Positions 1-8,657 of a stretch of DNA of 64,000 bases are shown piece by piece. The stretch comes from JAKAGZ01 sp963748105 (GTDB taxonomy: Bacteria; Bacteroidota; Ignavibacteria; Ignavibacteriales; Ignavibacteriaceae). The DNA lies in NCBI GenBank assembly GCA_963748105.1, contig CAVVHP010000019.1, positions 1 to 64,000 on the forward strand. Direction: 5' to 3'. Made by a program: the position numbers and the translations under genes. The notes under the pieces were generated by a model. The model saw nothing but the letters and a program-made list of their open reading frames with translations, made no database searches and had not been told where the DNA came from. Position 1 is the stretch's first letter; every line of letters begins with the position of its first letter.

Positions 1-56
1 ATGCTAATACCTTTAATTTCATTAAAATTCTCCTGTTATTTTTTATTCGGAAATAA

Positions 57-271
57 TTATTGAAGTCTTTCCTGCGCTGCTTTCGGATTGTAATTAGGCG
101 GATACGGCCATGATCCGGTTCTTTTCTTGTATTATTAATAATAAAGAATAGAATTAGAACAAGGCAATGACCACGTCCAGACAGTACTTTTATACTTCGG
201 ATCAATTAGATGCTTCTTTTGTTCAATTGGTTTCCCGATTACCGTTGTTTTTTCCTGTTTCTTTGTGCCAT
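57..271 (-). pseudogene. Broken mirror copy of the small membrane protein gene at 6629-6847
   Basis: On the minus strand the start codon region (269-271) and stop (57-59) line up with the 72-residue gene at 6629-6847, but internal indels destroy the frame. It has no independent meaning if the left arm is an artefact. Confidence 0.8.
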
Positions 272-481
272 AGTGTTGTTATAGATGTTTTTTAATTAAT
301 ATTAGCCAAAGATAATAAAATATGATCTTTATTGTTTTTTATTTATGGATAAATAATGATAAAAGGTGTGCTAATATATTATTTTATTAAATTAGACATG
401 TAAGTCAAATATTCTGAATATGCCATATAGTAGGTAATTGAATTAGGACAAATGCTAATCTACTGTACCAGCCGGTGTATA

Positions 482-703
482 TTACTTGTTGGAAGTATTC
501 TCCATTTTATAAGCCAAATAGCAACCTCCCACCAATAGTGAGAAGGATCCCCCTACAACCGCAACTGCGGAAAGTACAACCTGTGTTAAATCAATTACCA
601 AGCTCTCCGGTAAATAGAAAATAGTTGTGTGCAAAAATGTTAATCTGTGATCTGAGGACAACATATGCAATGGTAATCGGAATGTAAATGGGTCGAATCC
701 CAC
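482..703 (-). pseudogene. Mirror copy of the small ORF at 6234-6416
   Basis: The frame is preserved here and differs from the right-arm copy by one residue (Asp for Asn) ahead of the likely start. Because the arm is probably a noisy re-read of the same DNA, this preservation is not evidence of selection on the ORF. Confidence 0.6.
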
Positions 704-814
704 TATTCAACCAGTAGCAATTATGTTCGCTCAATGGTATTATATTGCCGGTACATGAAAAAAAAATTCTATTTATCTGTCATTTAGTTGATTAATGAAA
801 CAGGACATTAAATC

Positions 815-1487
815 TTATTGAGTGTAAATTGATCTTATCTTTGAATATAATTGGCTGTATTGTTTTTCTTATTGTTGCTGATCCAGTTTTTGAGGTCATT
901 CTCTGTATCTATATCGATCAATTTTGTAAGTGTTTGTACTTCCATATTTGCGTTAATTAATTTTTCCATTGTTTTTCGTAAACAGAATCAGTGCTCCAAT
1001 CAATATTAGTAAAAAATTCTTTACTTATTGATTTTAGTCCTAAGAGATAATATCCACCGTCAGTTGATGGGCCTATTACAGCATCTTTCTTTTCCATTGC
1101 GGAAAATGCTTCAATAATAATTTCTGATGAAATATCCGGAAGATCGGTGCCTATGATTACAGCTTTTTCATATCCACTTTCAAATATTTCCTGAATGCGG
1201 CAAACATTTTTTCGCCCAGGTCTTTGCCTGATTGCGGACGGAAGAGGAAACCAGAATTTACCATGATGTTATATCTTTCTTGTTATTTCCTTCAGCGAAA
1301 AAAAGATAAAGCCGGATGGTTTGTTCGGAAAGCTTTTTTAATTCCTGAAAGGTATGCTGCGCACATAATTTGTAAAACTCTGCTGCAAATTTTCCCCCTG
1401 TGGTTTTAGCCAGCCTGGTTTTTACCTTCCCTTCATCAGGGTATTTTGCAAACACTATAACTGCATTTCTTTAATAATTTTCCCCAT
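815..1487 (-). pseudogene. Broken mirror copy of the TIGR04282-type glycosyltransferase
   Basis: This is the reverse copy of 5405-6082. The N-terminal part stays in frame for about 60 residues down to about 1260. Indels then break it, for example near 970-990, where bases are missing relative to the right arm. The stop is at 815-817. Confidence 0.85.
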
Positions 1488-2170
1488 CAGTCTTTAACAA
1501 ATTCTGTAAAAATAGTTTTTAGAATTATAACGCTCGCCATTAATGTCCCTTTAATTGTACCGGTTACTTTTGATTTCCCGATCCTTTTCCGGTAGCTGAC
1601 CGGTACTTCCTTTAATCTTAATCCTCTTTTGATAGCTTTTATTTGCATTTCAACAGTCCAGCCGTACCATTTATCTTTCATATTTAATTCGATAAGCTTT
1701 TCTGTTTTAATTGCGCGGAAAGGACCAAGATCAGTATACTTTGTTTCCCAGAATAATTGAATTAAAAATCCGGCAATAATACTACCAATTCTTGATTGGA
1801 GTGGTAAAGCTCCTTTTCCTCTTCTGCCCAGGACTCTGCTGCCAATTATAAAGTCGTAGTTTTCAGTAATTATTGGATTTATAAGATTTTTTATTTCTTC
1901 AGGATAATCGCTGTAATCACCATCGAGGAAAACAATTATATTAACATTACGGGATTTTAAGTATTCTATTCCTTTTAAACAGGATGCGCCGTATCCCTGG
2001 AAAGATTCATCCAGTACTGTTGCACCTGCTTCAGTTGCTACTTCTTTTGTTTTGTCTGTTGAGTTATTATTACCACAACAATTTCTGTCATAATATTCCC
2101 GGGGATTTCTGAGACAACTTTCCCAATGAAGTAGTTCATTATGAGCAGGAATAATTACACCAATTTTCAT
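1487..2170 (-). pseudogene. Frame-damaged mirror copy of the GT2 glycosyltransferase
   Basis: This is the reverse copy of 4719-5405. Residues from about 12 to 33 are read in a wrong frame between two compensating indels (about 2070-2135), after which the frame matches the intact copy to the end. The damaged stretch removes the conserved start of the GT-A fold and the first acidic motif seen in the right-arm gene. Confidence 0.88.
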
Positions 2171-2226
2171 AATGTTATTGCTTTGGAGAGATTTAAGATA
2201 AGAGTAATTTACAAATTCTTAAGCTG

Positions 2227-3416
2227 TTACTTAACTGAAAAAATGTGGCTGCGGTATCCTTTTAATTCTACATATGATCCCTGTGATTTTATTTCATCAG
2301 CATTACGTGTATATGAAATACCGGTCAGGTGATCAAATAGTTCAATCTTATTTGCATCTAAAAATATATCAAATTTTATTCTGCATTGCGAAGATGTATC
2401 GGAATAATTAGTAATTATTATCCAAAGTTCTCTTTTAAAAGTCCATTGCCAGCAAAAGAAATTTTCAAAAGTATAATTATTTTCTCCCGCAGAAACCGGT
2501 TCTAATTTCTTAAAAACACCACGCTTAAAGACATCACTTTGAATTATTTGTAAAAGCTGATTGTAGTAATTTATAACTGAATTACTTCTCTTTTCTTCAG
2601 GTTCACAACCAAGTTGTAAAGGTAATTTTATTCTTTTCCCATCGAACTGTCCATCATAATAAAGCTTCATGCCTGGCACAGTGCTCATAATTGTTGCTGC
2701 TGCAAGAGATTTTTGCTTACCGAAAGCAGAAACTGCTCTTTTTTCATCGTGGTTTTCTAAAAATCTAACGGATTTTTCCTGGTAGCTGAGATCAGCATCA
2801 AGATGAGTTTTTGCTCCAAAGATATCATCTGAAGCTAATCTTTCTGTTAGCCTTTTGTCGTAGGTATAATCAAATCCTTGCTGCTGTAGATCAAATTCCA
2901 GATCCCAGTATGCTTCTGCAATAAATGTAAAGTCCGGATTTTGTGATTTAACTTTTGAAATAGCTTCCTGCCAGAATTCTGTTTTAGGTTTTAGATAATC
3001 CAGTTTATTTAAAACACCTGACCACGTGGTTGTAAAAATATTATTTAATTGTAAAATGGACATGTCACAACGTACACCATCACAAATTTCAGCAAGATTT
3101 AACAATTTGTTATATCATAAATTCGCGGGTTGCAGGATTATAATAATTTAGTTGAATTGTATTGCTCCACGCTGTAAGCACGGATTCCTTCCATGCGCGA
3201 AAATTGTATCTTTATCTGGTCAGGTTTAAAAAATCGTGATTGGATCATAGTTCAATAATTCGTTATACTGGATAAAAATAGTTCGGGTTTTTTATCAATT
3301 AAATTGGAAGGGACTAAAATCAAGAAATATTTTTATTGAAATTTTTTTAATTGTTTCTCAGGAGTTCCAGATCATTTTAATCAGCCTAAAATCAGGATTG
3401 ATTTTATAATCATTAA
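2227..3416 (-). pseudogene. Frame-damaged mirror copy of the GH13 gene
   Basis: This is the reverse copy of 3415-4662. It is open from 3105 to 2227 with only a few residue changes (for example Arg for His and Lys for Ile). Upstream of 3105 it is broken by indels, including a lost segment of about 25 bp near 3265-3290 that is present in the right arm. Confidence 0.88.
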
Positions 3417-4662
3417 ATGGAAAAGAGAAGACATAATTGGCTCCCCTTATTCAATTAATGATTATAAAATCAATCCTGATTTAGGCTCATTAAATGATCT
3501 GGAACTCCTGAGAAAACAATTAAAAAAATTTCAAATAAAATTATTTCTTGATTTTATACCTAATCATTTTAGTGCAGCTTCAAAATTAATTGATGAAAAA
3601 CCCGAACTATTTTTATCCGGTGATAACGAATTATTGAACTATGATCCAATCACATTTTTTAAACCTGAGCCAGATAAAGATACGATTTTCGCGCATGGAA
3701 GGGATCCGTTCTTTCCAGCGTGGAGCGATACAATTCAACTAAATTATTATAATCCTGCAACCCGCGAATTTATGATAAACAAATTGTTAAATCTTGCTGA
3801 AATTTGTGATGGTGTACGTTGTGACATGTCCATTTTACAATTAAATAATATTTTTACAACCACGTGGTCAGGTGTTTTAAATAAACTGGATTATCTAAAA
3901 CCTAAAACAGAATTCTGGCAGGAAGCTATTTCAAAAGTTAAATCACAAAATCCGGACTTTACATTTATTGCAGAAGCATACTGGGATCTGGAATTTGATC
4001 TACAGCAGCAAGGATTTGATTATACCTACGACAAAAGGCTAACAGAAAGATTAGCTTCAGATGATATCTTTGGAGCAAAAACTCATCTTGATGCTGATCT
4101 CAGCTACCAGGAAAAATCCGTTAGATTTTTAGAAAACCACGATGAAAAAAGAGCAGTTTCTGCTTTCGGTAAGCAAAAATCTCTTGCAGCAGCAACAATT
4201 ATGAGCACTGTGCCAGGCATGAAGCTTTATTATGATGGACAGTTCGATGGGAAAAGAATAAAATTACCTTTACAACTTGGTTGTGAACCTGAAGAAAAGA
4301 GAAGTAATTCAGTTATAAATTACTACAATCAGCTTTTACAAATAATTCAAAGTGATGTCTTTAAGCATGGTGTTTTTAAGAAATTAGAACCGGTTTCTGC
4401 GGGAGAAAATAATTATACTTTTGAAAATTTCTTTTGCTGGCAATGGACTTTTAAAAGAGAACTTTGGATAATAATTACTAATTATTCCGATACATCTTCG
4501 CAATGCAGAATAATATTTGATATATTTTTAGATGCAAATAAGATTGAACTATTTGATCACCTGACCGGTATTTCATATACACGTAATGCTGATGAAATAA
4601 AATCACAGGGATTATATGTAGAATTAAAAGGATACCGCAGCCACATTTTTTCAGTTAAGTAA
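3415..4662 (+). CDS. GH13 (alpha-amylase family) glycoside hydrolase, N-terminus missing
   Basis: The frame is open from the palindrome spacer to the stop, giving about 415 residues of a (beta/alpha)8 barrel enzyme. The GH13 conserved regions appear in order: an entry motif GSPYSINDY at about 3439-3465, region I DFIPNH (about 3550-3567), region II GVRCDMS with the nucleophile Asp at 3823-3825, region III IAEAYW with the acid/base Glu at 3973-3975, and region IV ENHDEKR near 4132-4150. All three catalytic acids are therefore present. The N-terminus is cut off by the inverted-repeat junction; the TTG at 3634 is not a real start because family sequence continues upstream. Substrate specificity is not evident. 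The neighbours downstream are glycosyltransferases, so a role in carbohydrate storage or remodelling is plausible but inferred. Confidence 0.85.
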   Translation, partial: KWKREDIIGSPYSINDYKINPDLGSLNDLELLRKQLKKFQIKLFLDFIPNHFSAASKLIDEKPELFLSGDNELLNYDPITFFKPEPDKDTIFAHGRDPFFPAWSDTIQLNYYNPATREFMINKLLNLAEICDGVRCDMSILQLNNIFTTTWSGVLNKLDYLKPKTEFWQEAISKVKSQNPDFTFIAEAYWDLEFDLQQQGFDYTYDKRLTERLASDDIFGAKTHLDADLSYQEKSVRFLENHDEKRAVSAFGKQKSLAAATIMSTVPGMKLYYDGQFDGKRIKLPLQLGCEPEEKRSNSVINYYNQLLQIIQSDVFKHGVFKKLEPVSAGENNYTFENFFCWQWTFKRELWIIITNYSDTSSQCRIIFDIFLDANKIELFDHLTGISYTRNADEIKSQGLYVELKGYRSHIFSVK

Positions 4663-4718
4663 CAGCTTAAGAATTTGTAAATTACTCTTATCTTAAATCT
4701 CTCCAAAGCAATAACAGT

Positions 4719-5405
4719 ATGAAAATTGGTGTAATTATTCCTGCTCATAACGAAGAACTGTCTATTGGGAAAGTTGTCTCAGAAATCCCCGGGAATATTA
4801 TGACAGAAATTGTTGTGGTAAATAATAACTCAACAGACAAAACAAAAGAAGTAGCAACTGAAGCAGGTGCAATAGTACTGGATGAATCTTTCCAGGGATA
4901 CGGCGCATCCTGTTTAAAAGGAATAGAATACTTAAAATCCCGTAATGTTAATATAATTGTTTTCCTCGATGGTGATTACAGCGATTATCCTGAAGAAATA
5001 AAAAATCTTATAAATCCAATAATTACTGAAAACTACGACTTTATAATTGGCAGCAGAGTCCTGGGCAGAAGAGGAAAAGGAGCTTTACCACTCCAATCAA
5101 GAATTGGTAGTATTATTGCCGGATTTTTAATTCAATTATTCTGGGAAACAAAGTATACTGATCTTGGTCCTTTCCGCGCAATTAAAACAGAAAAGCTTAT
5201 CGAATTAAATATGAAAGATAAATGGTACGGCTGGACTGTTGAAATGCAAATAAAAGCTATCAAAAGAGGATTAAGATTAAAGGAAGTACCGGTCAGTTAC
5301 CGAAAAAGGATCGGGAAATCAAAAGTAACCGGTACAATTAAAGGGACATTAATGGCGAGCGTTATAATTCTAAAAACTATTTTTACAGAATTTGTTAAAG
5401 ACTGA
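4719..5405 (+). CDS. GT2-family glycosyltransferase (polyprenyl-phosphate type)
   Basis: A 228-residue GT-A fold enzyme. It opens with IGVIIPAHNEELSIGKVV, followed by VVNNNSTDKT and FLDGDYSDYPEE, where DGD is the probable metal/nucleotide-sugar motif near residue 88. A later stretch, DLGPFRAIK, is typical of dolichyl/polyprenyl-phosphate sugar transferases. No C-terminal membrane helices follow, so the protein is probably cytoplasmic and peripheral. The ATG lies 56 bp after the GH13 stop, and the stop codon overlaps the next gene's start (TGATG), which indicates co-translation. Donor sugar and acceptor are unknown. Confidence 0.85.
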   Translation: MKIGVIIPAHNEELSIGKVVSEIPGNIMTEIVVVNNNSTDKTKEVATEAGAIVLDESFQGYGASCLKGIEYLKSRNVNIIVFLDGDYSDYPEEIKNLINPIITENYDFIIGSRVLGRRGKGALPLQSRIGSIIAGFLIQLFWETKYTDLGPFRAIKTEKLIELNMKDKWYGWTVEMQIKAIKRGLRLKEVPVSYRKRIGKSKVTGTIKGTLMASVIILKTIFTEFVKD

Positions 5406-6082
5406 TGGGGAAAATTATTCAAAGAAATGCAGTTATAGTATTTGCAAAATACCCTGATGAAGGGAAGGTAAAAACCAGGCTGGCTAAAACCACAGGGGGA
5501 AAATTTGCAGCAGAGTTTTACAAATTATGTGCGCAGCATACCTTTCAGGAATTAAAAAAGCTTTCCGAACAAACCATCCGGCTTTATCTTTTTTTCGCTG
5601 AAGGAAATAACAAGAAAGATATAACATCATGGGTAAATTCTGGTTTCCTCTTCCGTCCGCAATCAGGCAAAGACCTGGGCGAAAAAATGTTTGCCGCATT
5701 CAGAGAAATATTTGAAAGTGGATATGAAAAAGCTGTAATCATAGGCACTGATCTTCCGGATATTTCATCAGAAATTATTATTGAAGCATTTTCCGCAATG
5801 GAAAAGAAAGATGCTGTAATAGGCCCATCAACTGATGGTGGATATTATCTCTTAGGACTAAAATCAATAAGTAAAGAATTTTTTACTAATATTGATTGGA
5901 GCACTGATTCTGTTTACGAACAAACCATGGATAAATTAATTAACGCAAATATGGAAGTACAAACACTTACAAAATTGATCGATATAGATACAGAGAATGA
6001 CCTCATAAACTGGATCAGCAACAATAAGAAAAACGAATACAGCCAATTATATTCAAAGATAAGATCAATTTACACTCAATAA
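5405..6082 (+). CDS. TIGR04282/DUF2064-type glycosyltransferase
   Basis: A 225-residue protein with the family's signature pieces: IVFAKYPDEGKVKTRLA near the N-terminus, VIIGTDLPDIS in the middle, and IGPSTDGGYYLLGL after it. These belong to the nucleotide-diphospho-sugar transferase-like family (DUF2064) often found next to GT2 enzymes. The ATG shares bases with the upstream stop. It ends in a long, poorly coding stretch. The substrate is unknown; the family has been linked to arsenosugar and other glycoside pathways, and nothing here decides the matter. Confidence 0.82.
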   Translation: MGKIIQRNAVIVFAKYPDEGKVKTRLAKTTGGKFAAEFYKLCAQHTFQELKKLSEQTIRLYLFFAEGNNKKDITSWVNSGFLFRPQSGKDLGEKMFAAFREIFESGYEKAVIIGTDLPDISSEIIIEAFSAMEKKDAVIGPSTDGGYYLLGLKSISKEFFTNIDWSTDSVYEQTMDKLINANMEVQTLTKLIDIDTENDLINWISNNKKNEYSQLYSKIRSIYTQ

Positions 6083-6233
6083 GATTTAATGTCCTGTTTC
6101 ATTAATTCAACTAAATGACAGATAAATAGAATTTTTTTTTCATGTACCGGCAATATAATACCATTGAGCGAACATAATTGCTACTGGTTGAATAGTGGGA
6201 TTCAACCCATTTACATTCCGATTACCATTGCAT

Positions 6234-6416
6234 ATGTTGTCCTCAGATCACAGATTAACATTTTTGCACACAACTATTTTCTATTTACCGGAGAGCTTGG
6301 TAATTGATTTAACACAGGTTGTACTTTCCGCAGTTGCGGTTGTAGGGGGATCCTTCTCACTATTGGTGGGAGGTTGCTATCTGGCTTATAAAATGGAGAA
6401 TACTTCCAACAAGTAA
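6234..6416 (+). CDS. Possible small membrane protein (60 aa)
   Basis: This is a short open frame with one hydrophobic segment (about residues 24-50, ending GGSFSLLVGGCYLAYK) followed by a polar tail. The ATG at 6234 is the first plausible start; a GTG at 6195 would add 13 residues. No clear ribosome binding site or family resemblance was found. It lies alone in the 546 bp between the glycosyltransferase and the next small gene, so it may be a chance frame. Confidence 0.35.
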   Translation: MLSSDHRLTFLHTTIFYLPESLVIDLTQVVLSAVAVVGGSFSLLVGGCYLAYKMENTSNK

Positions 6417-6584
6417 TATACACCGGCTGGTACAGTAGATTAGCATTTGTCCTAATTCAATGTACCGACTATATGGCATATTCAGAATATTTGACTTACA
6501 TGTCTAATTTAATAAAATAATATATTAGCACACCTTTTATCATTATTTATCCATAAATAAAAAACAATAAAGATCATATTTTAT

Positions 6585-6592
6585 TATCTTTG
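6585..6592 (+). promoter_or_regulatory. Candidate Bacteroidota-type -7 element
   Basis: The octamer TATCTTTG fits the TAnnTTTG -7 consensus described for Bacteroidota housekeeping promoters. It lies 37 bp before the ATG at 6629. I could not find a convincing TTTG -33 partner, so this is weak. Confidence 0.3.
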
Positions 6593-6628
6593 GCTAATAT
6601 TTTTTTAAAAAACATTTATAACGACATT

Positions 6629-6847
6629 ATGGCACAAAGAAACAGGAAAAAAGAGCGGGTAATCGGGAAACCAATTGAACAAAAGAAGCATCTAATTGAT
6701 CCGAAGTATAAAAGTACTGTCTGGACAGTTATTATTGTAGTTGTGCTAATTGTATTCTTTATTATTAACAATACAAGAAAAGAACCGGATCACGGTCCGT
6801 ATCCGCCTAATTACAATCCGAAAGCAGCACAGGAAAGGCTTCAATAA
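6629..6847 (+). CDS. Small single-pass membrane protein, unknown function
   Basis: This gene encodes 72 residues: a basic N-terminal tail (about 30 residues rich in Lys, Arg and Gln), one strong transmembrane helix around residues 32-50 (rich in Val and Ile), then a short Pro/Tyr-rich tail. The ATG at 6629 is preferred over upstream non-ATG starts because the extra residues lie outside the predicted transcript. It sits 32 bp before the TlpA-like gene and may be co-transcribed with it. The family was not recognised. Confidence 0.6.
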   Translation: MAQRNRKKERVIGKPIEQKKHLIDPKYKSTVWTVIIVVVLIVFFIINNTRKEPDHGPYPPNYNPKAAQERLQ

Positions 6848-6879
6848 TTAAATCAGAATAAAATTACAGGAGATTTTTA

Positions 6880-7425
6880 ATGAAACTAAAGATTTTAGCA
6901 TCAATTTTCCTTTTTACCGCTGCAACAATAGTAGGCTGCGGAGGTAAAAATGTAAAAGAGGTCCCATCACAAGATAATACTTCAGCCGCTACAAATAATG
7001 CTACAAGCGTAGATAATTCAAATAAGGCACCGAACTTTTCATTAGCAAGTACAGACGGAAGTACGTTAAAGCTGTCCGACTTCAGAGGCAAAGTAGTAAT
7101 TATTGATTTCTGGGCTACATGGTGCCCCCCTTGCCGAAAAGGTATACCAGATTTGATACAGCTTAAAAAAGATTTTAAAGATAAACTGGTAATAATTGGT
7201 GTTTCAGTAGATACTGATACTAAAAAAGATGTAGTCCCGTTTATTAAAAAAATGGGGATCAATTACCAAGTAGCTTATGCAGACAATAACATTACACAGG
7301 CATACGGCGGAGTGCAGGCCATTCCGACTTCGTTTATAATTGATAAGGATGGGGATATTGTTAAGTCATTTGTTGGACTTCAGGACATAAGCACATATCA
7401 GAGCCTAATTACTAATTTGTTATAA
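6880..7425 (+). CDS. TlpA/ResA-like thioredoxin-fold lipoprotein
   Basis: A 181-residue envelope thiol-disulfide protein. Residues 1-20 form a lipoprotein signal with lipobox TIVGC (Cys20), followed by a Ser/Asn/Thr-rich linker to about residue 48. The TlpA/AhpC-TSA type thioredoxin domain then begins (APNFSLASTDG). The active site is WCPPC (Cys82 and Cys85), with the family's cis-Pro region AIPTSFIID later. A strong ribosome binding site (AGGAG) precedes the ATG. The likely role is reduction or oxidation of envelope protein thiols, for example in cytochrome c maturation, although no partner gene is present. An intrinsic terminator follows directly. Confidence 0.9.
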   Translation: MKLKILASIFLFTAATIVGCGGKNVKEVPSQDNTSAATNNATSVDNSNKAPNFSLASTDGSTLKLSDFRGKVVIIDFWATWCPPCRKGIPDLIQLKKDFKDKLVIIGVSVDTDTKKDVVPFIKKMGINYQVAYADNNITQAYGGVQAIPTSFIIDKDGDIVKSFVGLQDISTYQSLITNLL

Positions 7426-7440
7426 TATATATTTCTGAAA

Positions 7441-7479
7441 AAAAAAGCCCGGCACTCAAAATAAGAGCCCGGGCTTTTT
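7441..7479. terminator. Bidirectional intrinsic terminator
   Basis: The stem AAAAAGCCCGG pairs with CCGGGCTTTTT around a 16-nt loop, and a run of T follows. The A-run on the left serves the opposite strand. It lies between the convergent TlpA-like gene (+) and PorV/PorQ gene (-). Confidence 0.9.
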
Positions 7480-7501
7480 AGTTTTAAAAAATATTAAAAT
7501 T

Positions 7502-8566
7502 TTACTTTCCTTCCCTCAAAAACTTCGGTTGTTCAAGAGTTAGGGTCAGTGAAATTCTATGGGTATCACCTAGTGTTTCATCTGAAGATCCGCTGAACTT
7601 AGCGAAAGAATAATCAATATTTAATTTCGGTAGTTTAACTCCAGCGCCGATTGTAAACTGTCTTACATCGTTGTAGCCGGCACGTACCATAAAAATATTT
7701 TTAAAATTATACTCAAGCCCGTAATGCATATCAAAGCTTATCGGCCCCAAATTATAATTGGCAGAATACCTTCTACCTTCATATCTTATATCCATATCTA
7801 TAGCCGGAAGAAAAGTCCCACCTAGAAATTCAAATCTGTACGCCGCACCCACTTTTGAGGTGGGAGAAATCAATTCATTTCTTCCTGTACTCCAGGCAAC
7901 AAGCGTGGTTGTTACATCCTGAATATTTGCTCCCAGAAATAAATTATCAGTTAGCCTGTATTGAGCACCAACATCAAAACCGATTCCGGTTGCCCCGAAT
8001 TCAGCCAGAACTCGCCTGATAATTTTTACACTGGCCCCGTAAGTAAATTTATCTGAATATCTTTTTGCAAAAGAAAAATATATTGCCCAGTCCTGGTTGC
8101 TGAATTCCGTAATTTTACTGTAATCCAGCCTGTCGTCCTTTATATTCAGCTGACCATCTCCGTTTGCATCCACAAGAGCATTTCTGGTATCGGGTATCCC
8201 ATCAATTCCGAGACGCATAATACTCAGTCCGAAACTCATATCCGTTCCGTAAGGAATTGCTACGGCTGCGTAATCGTAATTTACGAGCGAACCGAATCGC
8301 TCTTCGTGCATAAGTTCTATTTGAGGATAATTAAGATTGATCAGCCCGGCAGGATTGTAATAACCTGAAGTTACATCGTTCGCAACAGCGACATAAGCGC
8401 CGCCCATTCCGAGTGCCCGCCCGCCTACACCAATTGCCAGGAATTCTCCGGCATATTTTCCAATAGTTGTTTGTGCAGACATTTGCGGAACTACTGTAAG
8501 AAGAAATGCGCCGAAAAGAAGATATTTTTTTAGAATCAATTGGACTCCAATAAATAGGTTTTCCAA
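7502..8566 (-). CDS. PorV/PorQ-family outer-membrane protein
   Basis: A 354-residue beta-barrel protein with an N-terminal signal peptide ending near SAQ (about residue 32). The mature start contains the family signature: KYAGEFLAIGVGGRALGMGG, then AYVAVANDVTSGYYNPAGL. The rest alternates amphipathic strands and ends in a short polar tail. PorV proteins act in type IX secretion as surface shuttles, but many homologues occur in Ignavibacteria without a demonstrated T9SS, and no other por genes are present here. It stands apart from gpmI by 91 bp with no obvious shared operon signal. Confident as a family; function inferred. Confidence 0.85.
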   Translation of the reverse strand: MENLFIGVQLILKKYLLFGAFLLTVVPQMSAQTTIGKYAGEFLAIGVGGRALGMGGAYVAVANDVTSGYYNPAGLINLNYPQIELMHEERFGSLVNYDYAAVAIPYGTDMSFGLSIMRLGIDGIPDTRNALVDANGDGQLNIKDDRLDYSKITEFSNQDWAIYFSFAKRYSDKFTYGASVKIIRRVLAEFGATGIGFDVGAQYRLTDNLFLGANIQDVTTTLVAWSTGRNELISPTSKVGAAYRFEFLGGTFLPAIDMDIRYEGRRYSANYNLGPISFDMHYGLEYNFKNIFMVRAGYNDVRQFTIGAGVKLPKLNIDYSFAKFSGSSDETLGDTHRISLTLTLEQPKFLREGK

Positions 8567-8657
8567 GTTGTAAATTACTAAAAAAGTAAATTAAATCGAA
8601 CCGCTATTTTTAACTTTATAATAAATTAACCATCTGAAATATCAAGAAATAATATTA

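Larger units (their letters stand above)
1..3417. repeat. Left arm of a ~3.4 kb inverted repeat (degraded copy)
   Basis: Read on the minus strand this stretch matches 3453-6902 almost base for base. Position 1 pairs with about 6902, and the arm ends near 3417, where the sequence turns back on itself. The left copy is the worse one: it carries many small indels and substitutions that break the reading frames intact in the right arm, and the errors are dense near both ends (about 1-60 and 3120-3400). The arm starts at the very first base of the window. The pattern fits a fold-back chimeric read at a contig end better than a real duplication. Confidence 0.93.
3453..6902. repeat. Right arm of the ~3.4 kb inverted repeat (intact copy)
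   Basis: This is the good copy of the palindrome. It carries the 3' part of a GH13 gene, two glycosyltransferase genes, two small genes and the first bases of the TlpA-like gene. The spacer between the arms (about 3418-3452) still translates as GH13 sequence in frame with the right arm, so the true genome should continue upstream into the missing N-terminus of that gene rather than into the left arm. Confidence 0.93.

Noticed and set aside
685..715. tRNA-like T-arm (GGGTCGAATCCC followed by a CCA)
   Set aside because: No matching acceptor strand, D-arm or anticodon arm lies at the right distance upstream, and the right-arm copy reads GGGTTGAATCCC. Not a tRNA.
1..3417. Left arm as a genuine second copy of the GH13-GT2-GT cluster
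   Set aside because: Dense indels only in this copy, a start at the sequence edge and a spacer that belongs to the right-arm gene all favour an artefact. It stays listed as a repeat in case reads prove otherwise.
7502..8566. Type IX secretion locus
   Set aside because: Only a PorV/PorQ-family protein is present. No porK/L/M/N, sov or C-terminal sorting domains were seen.
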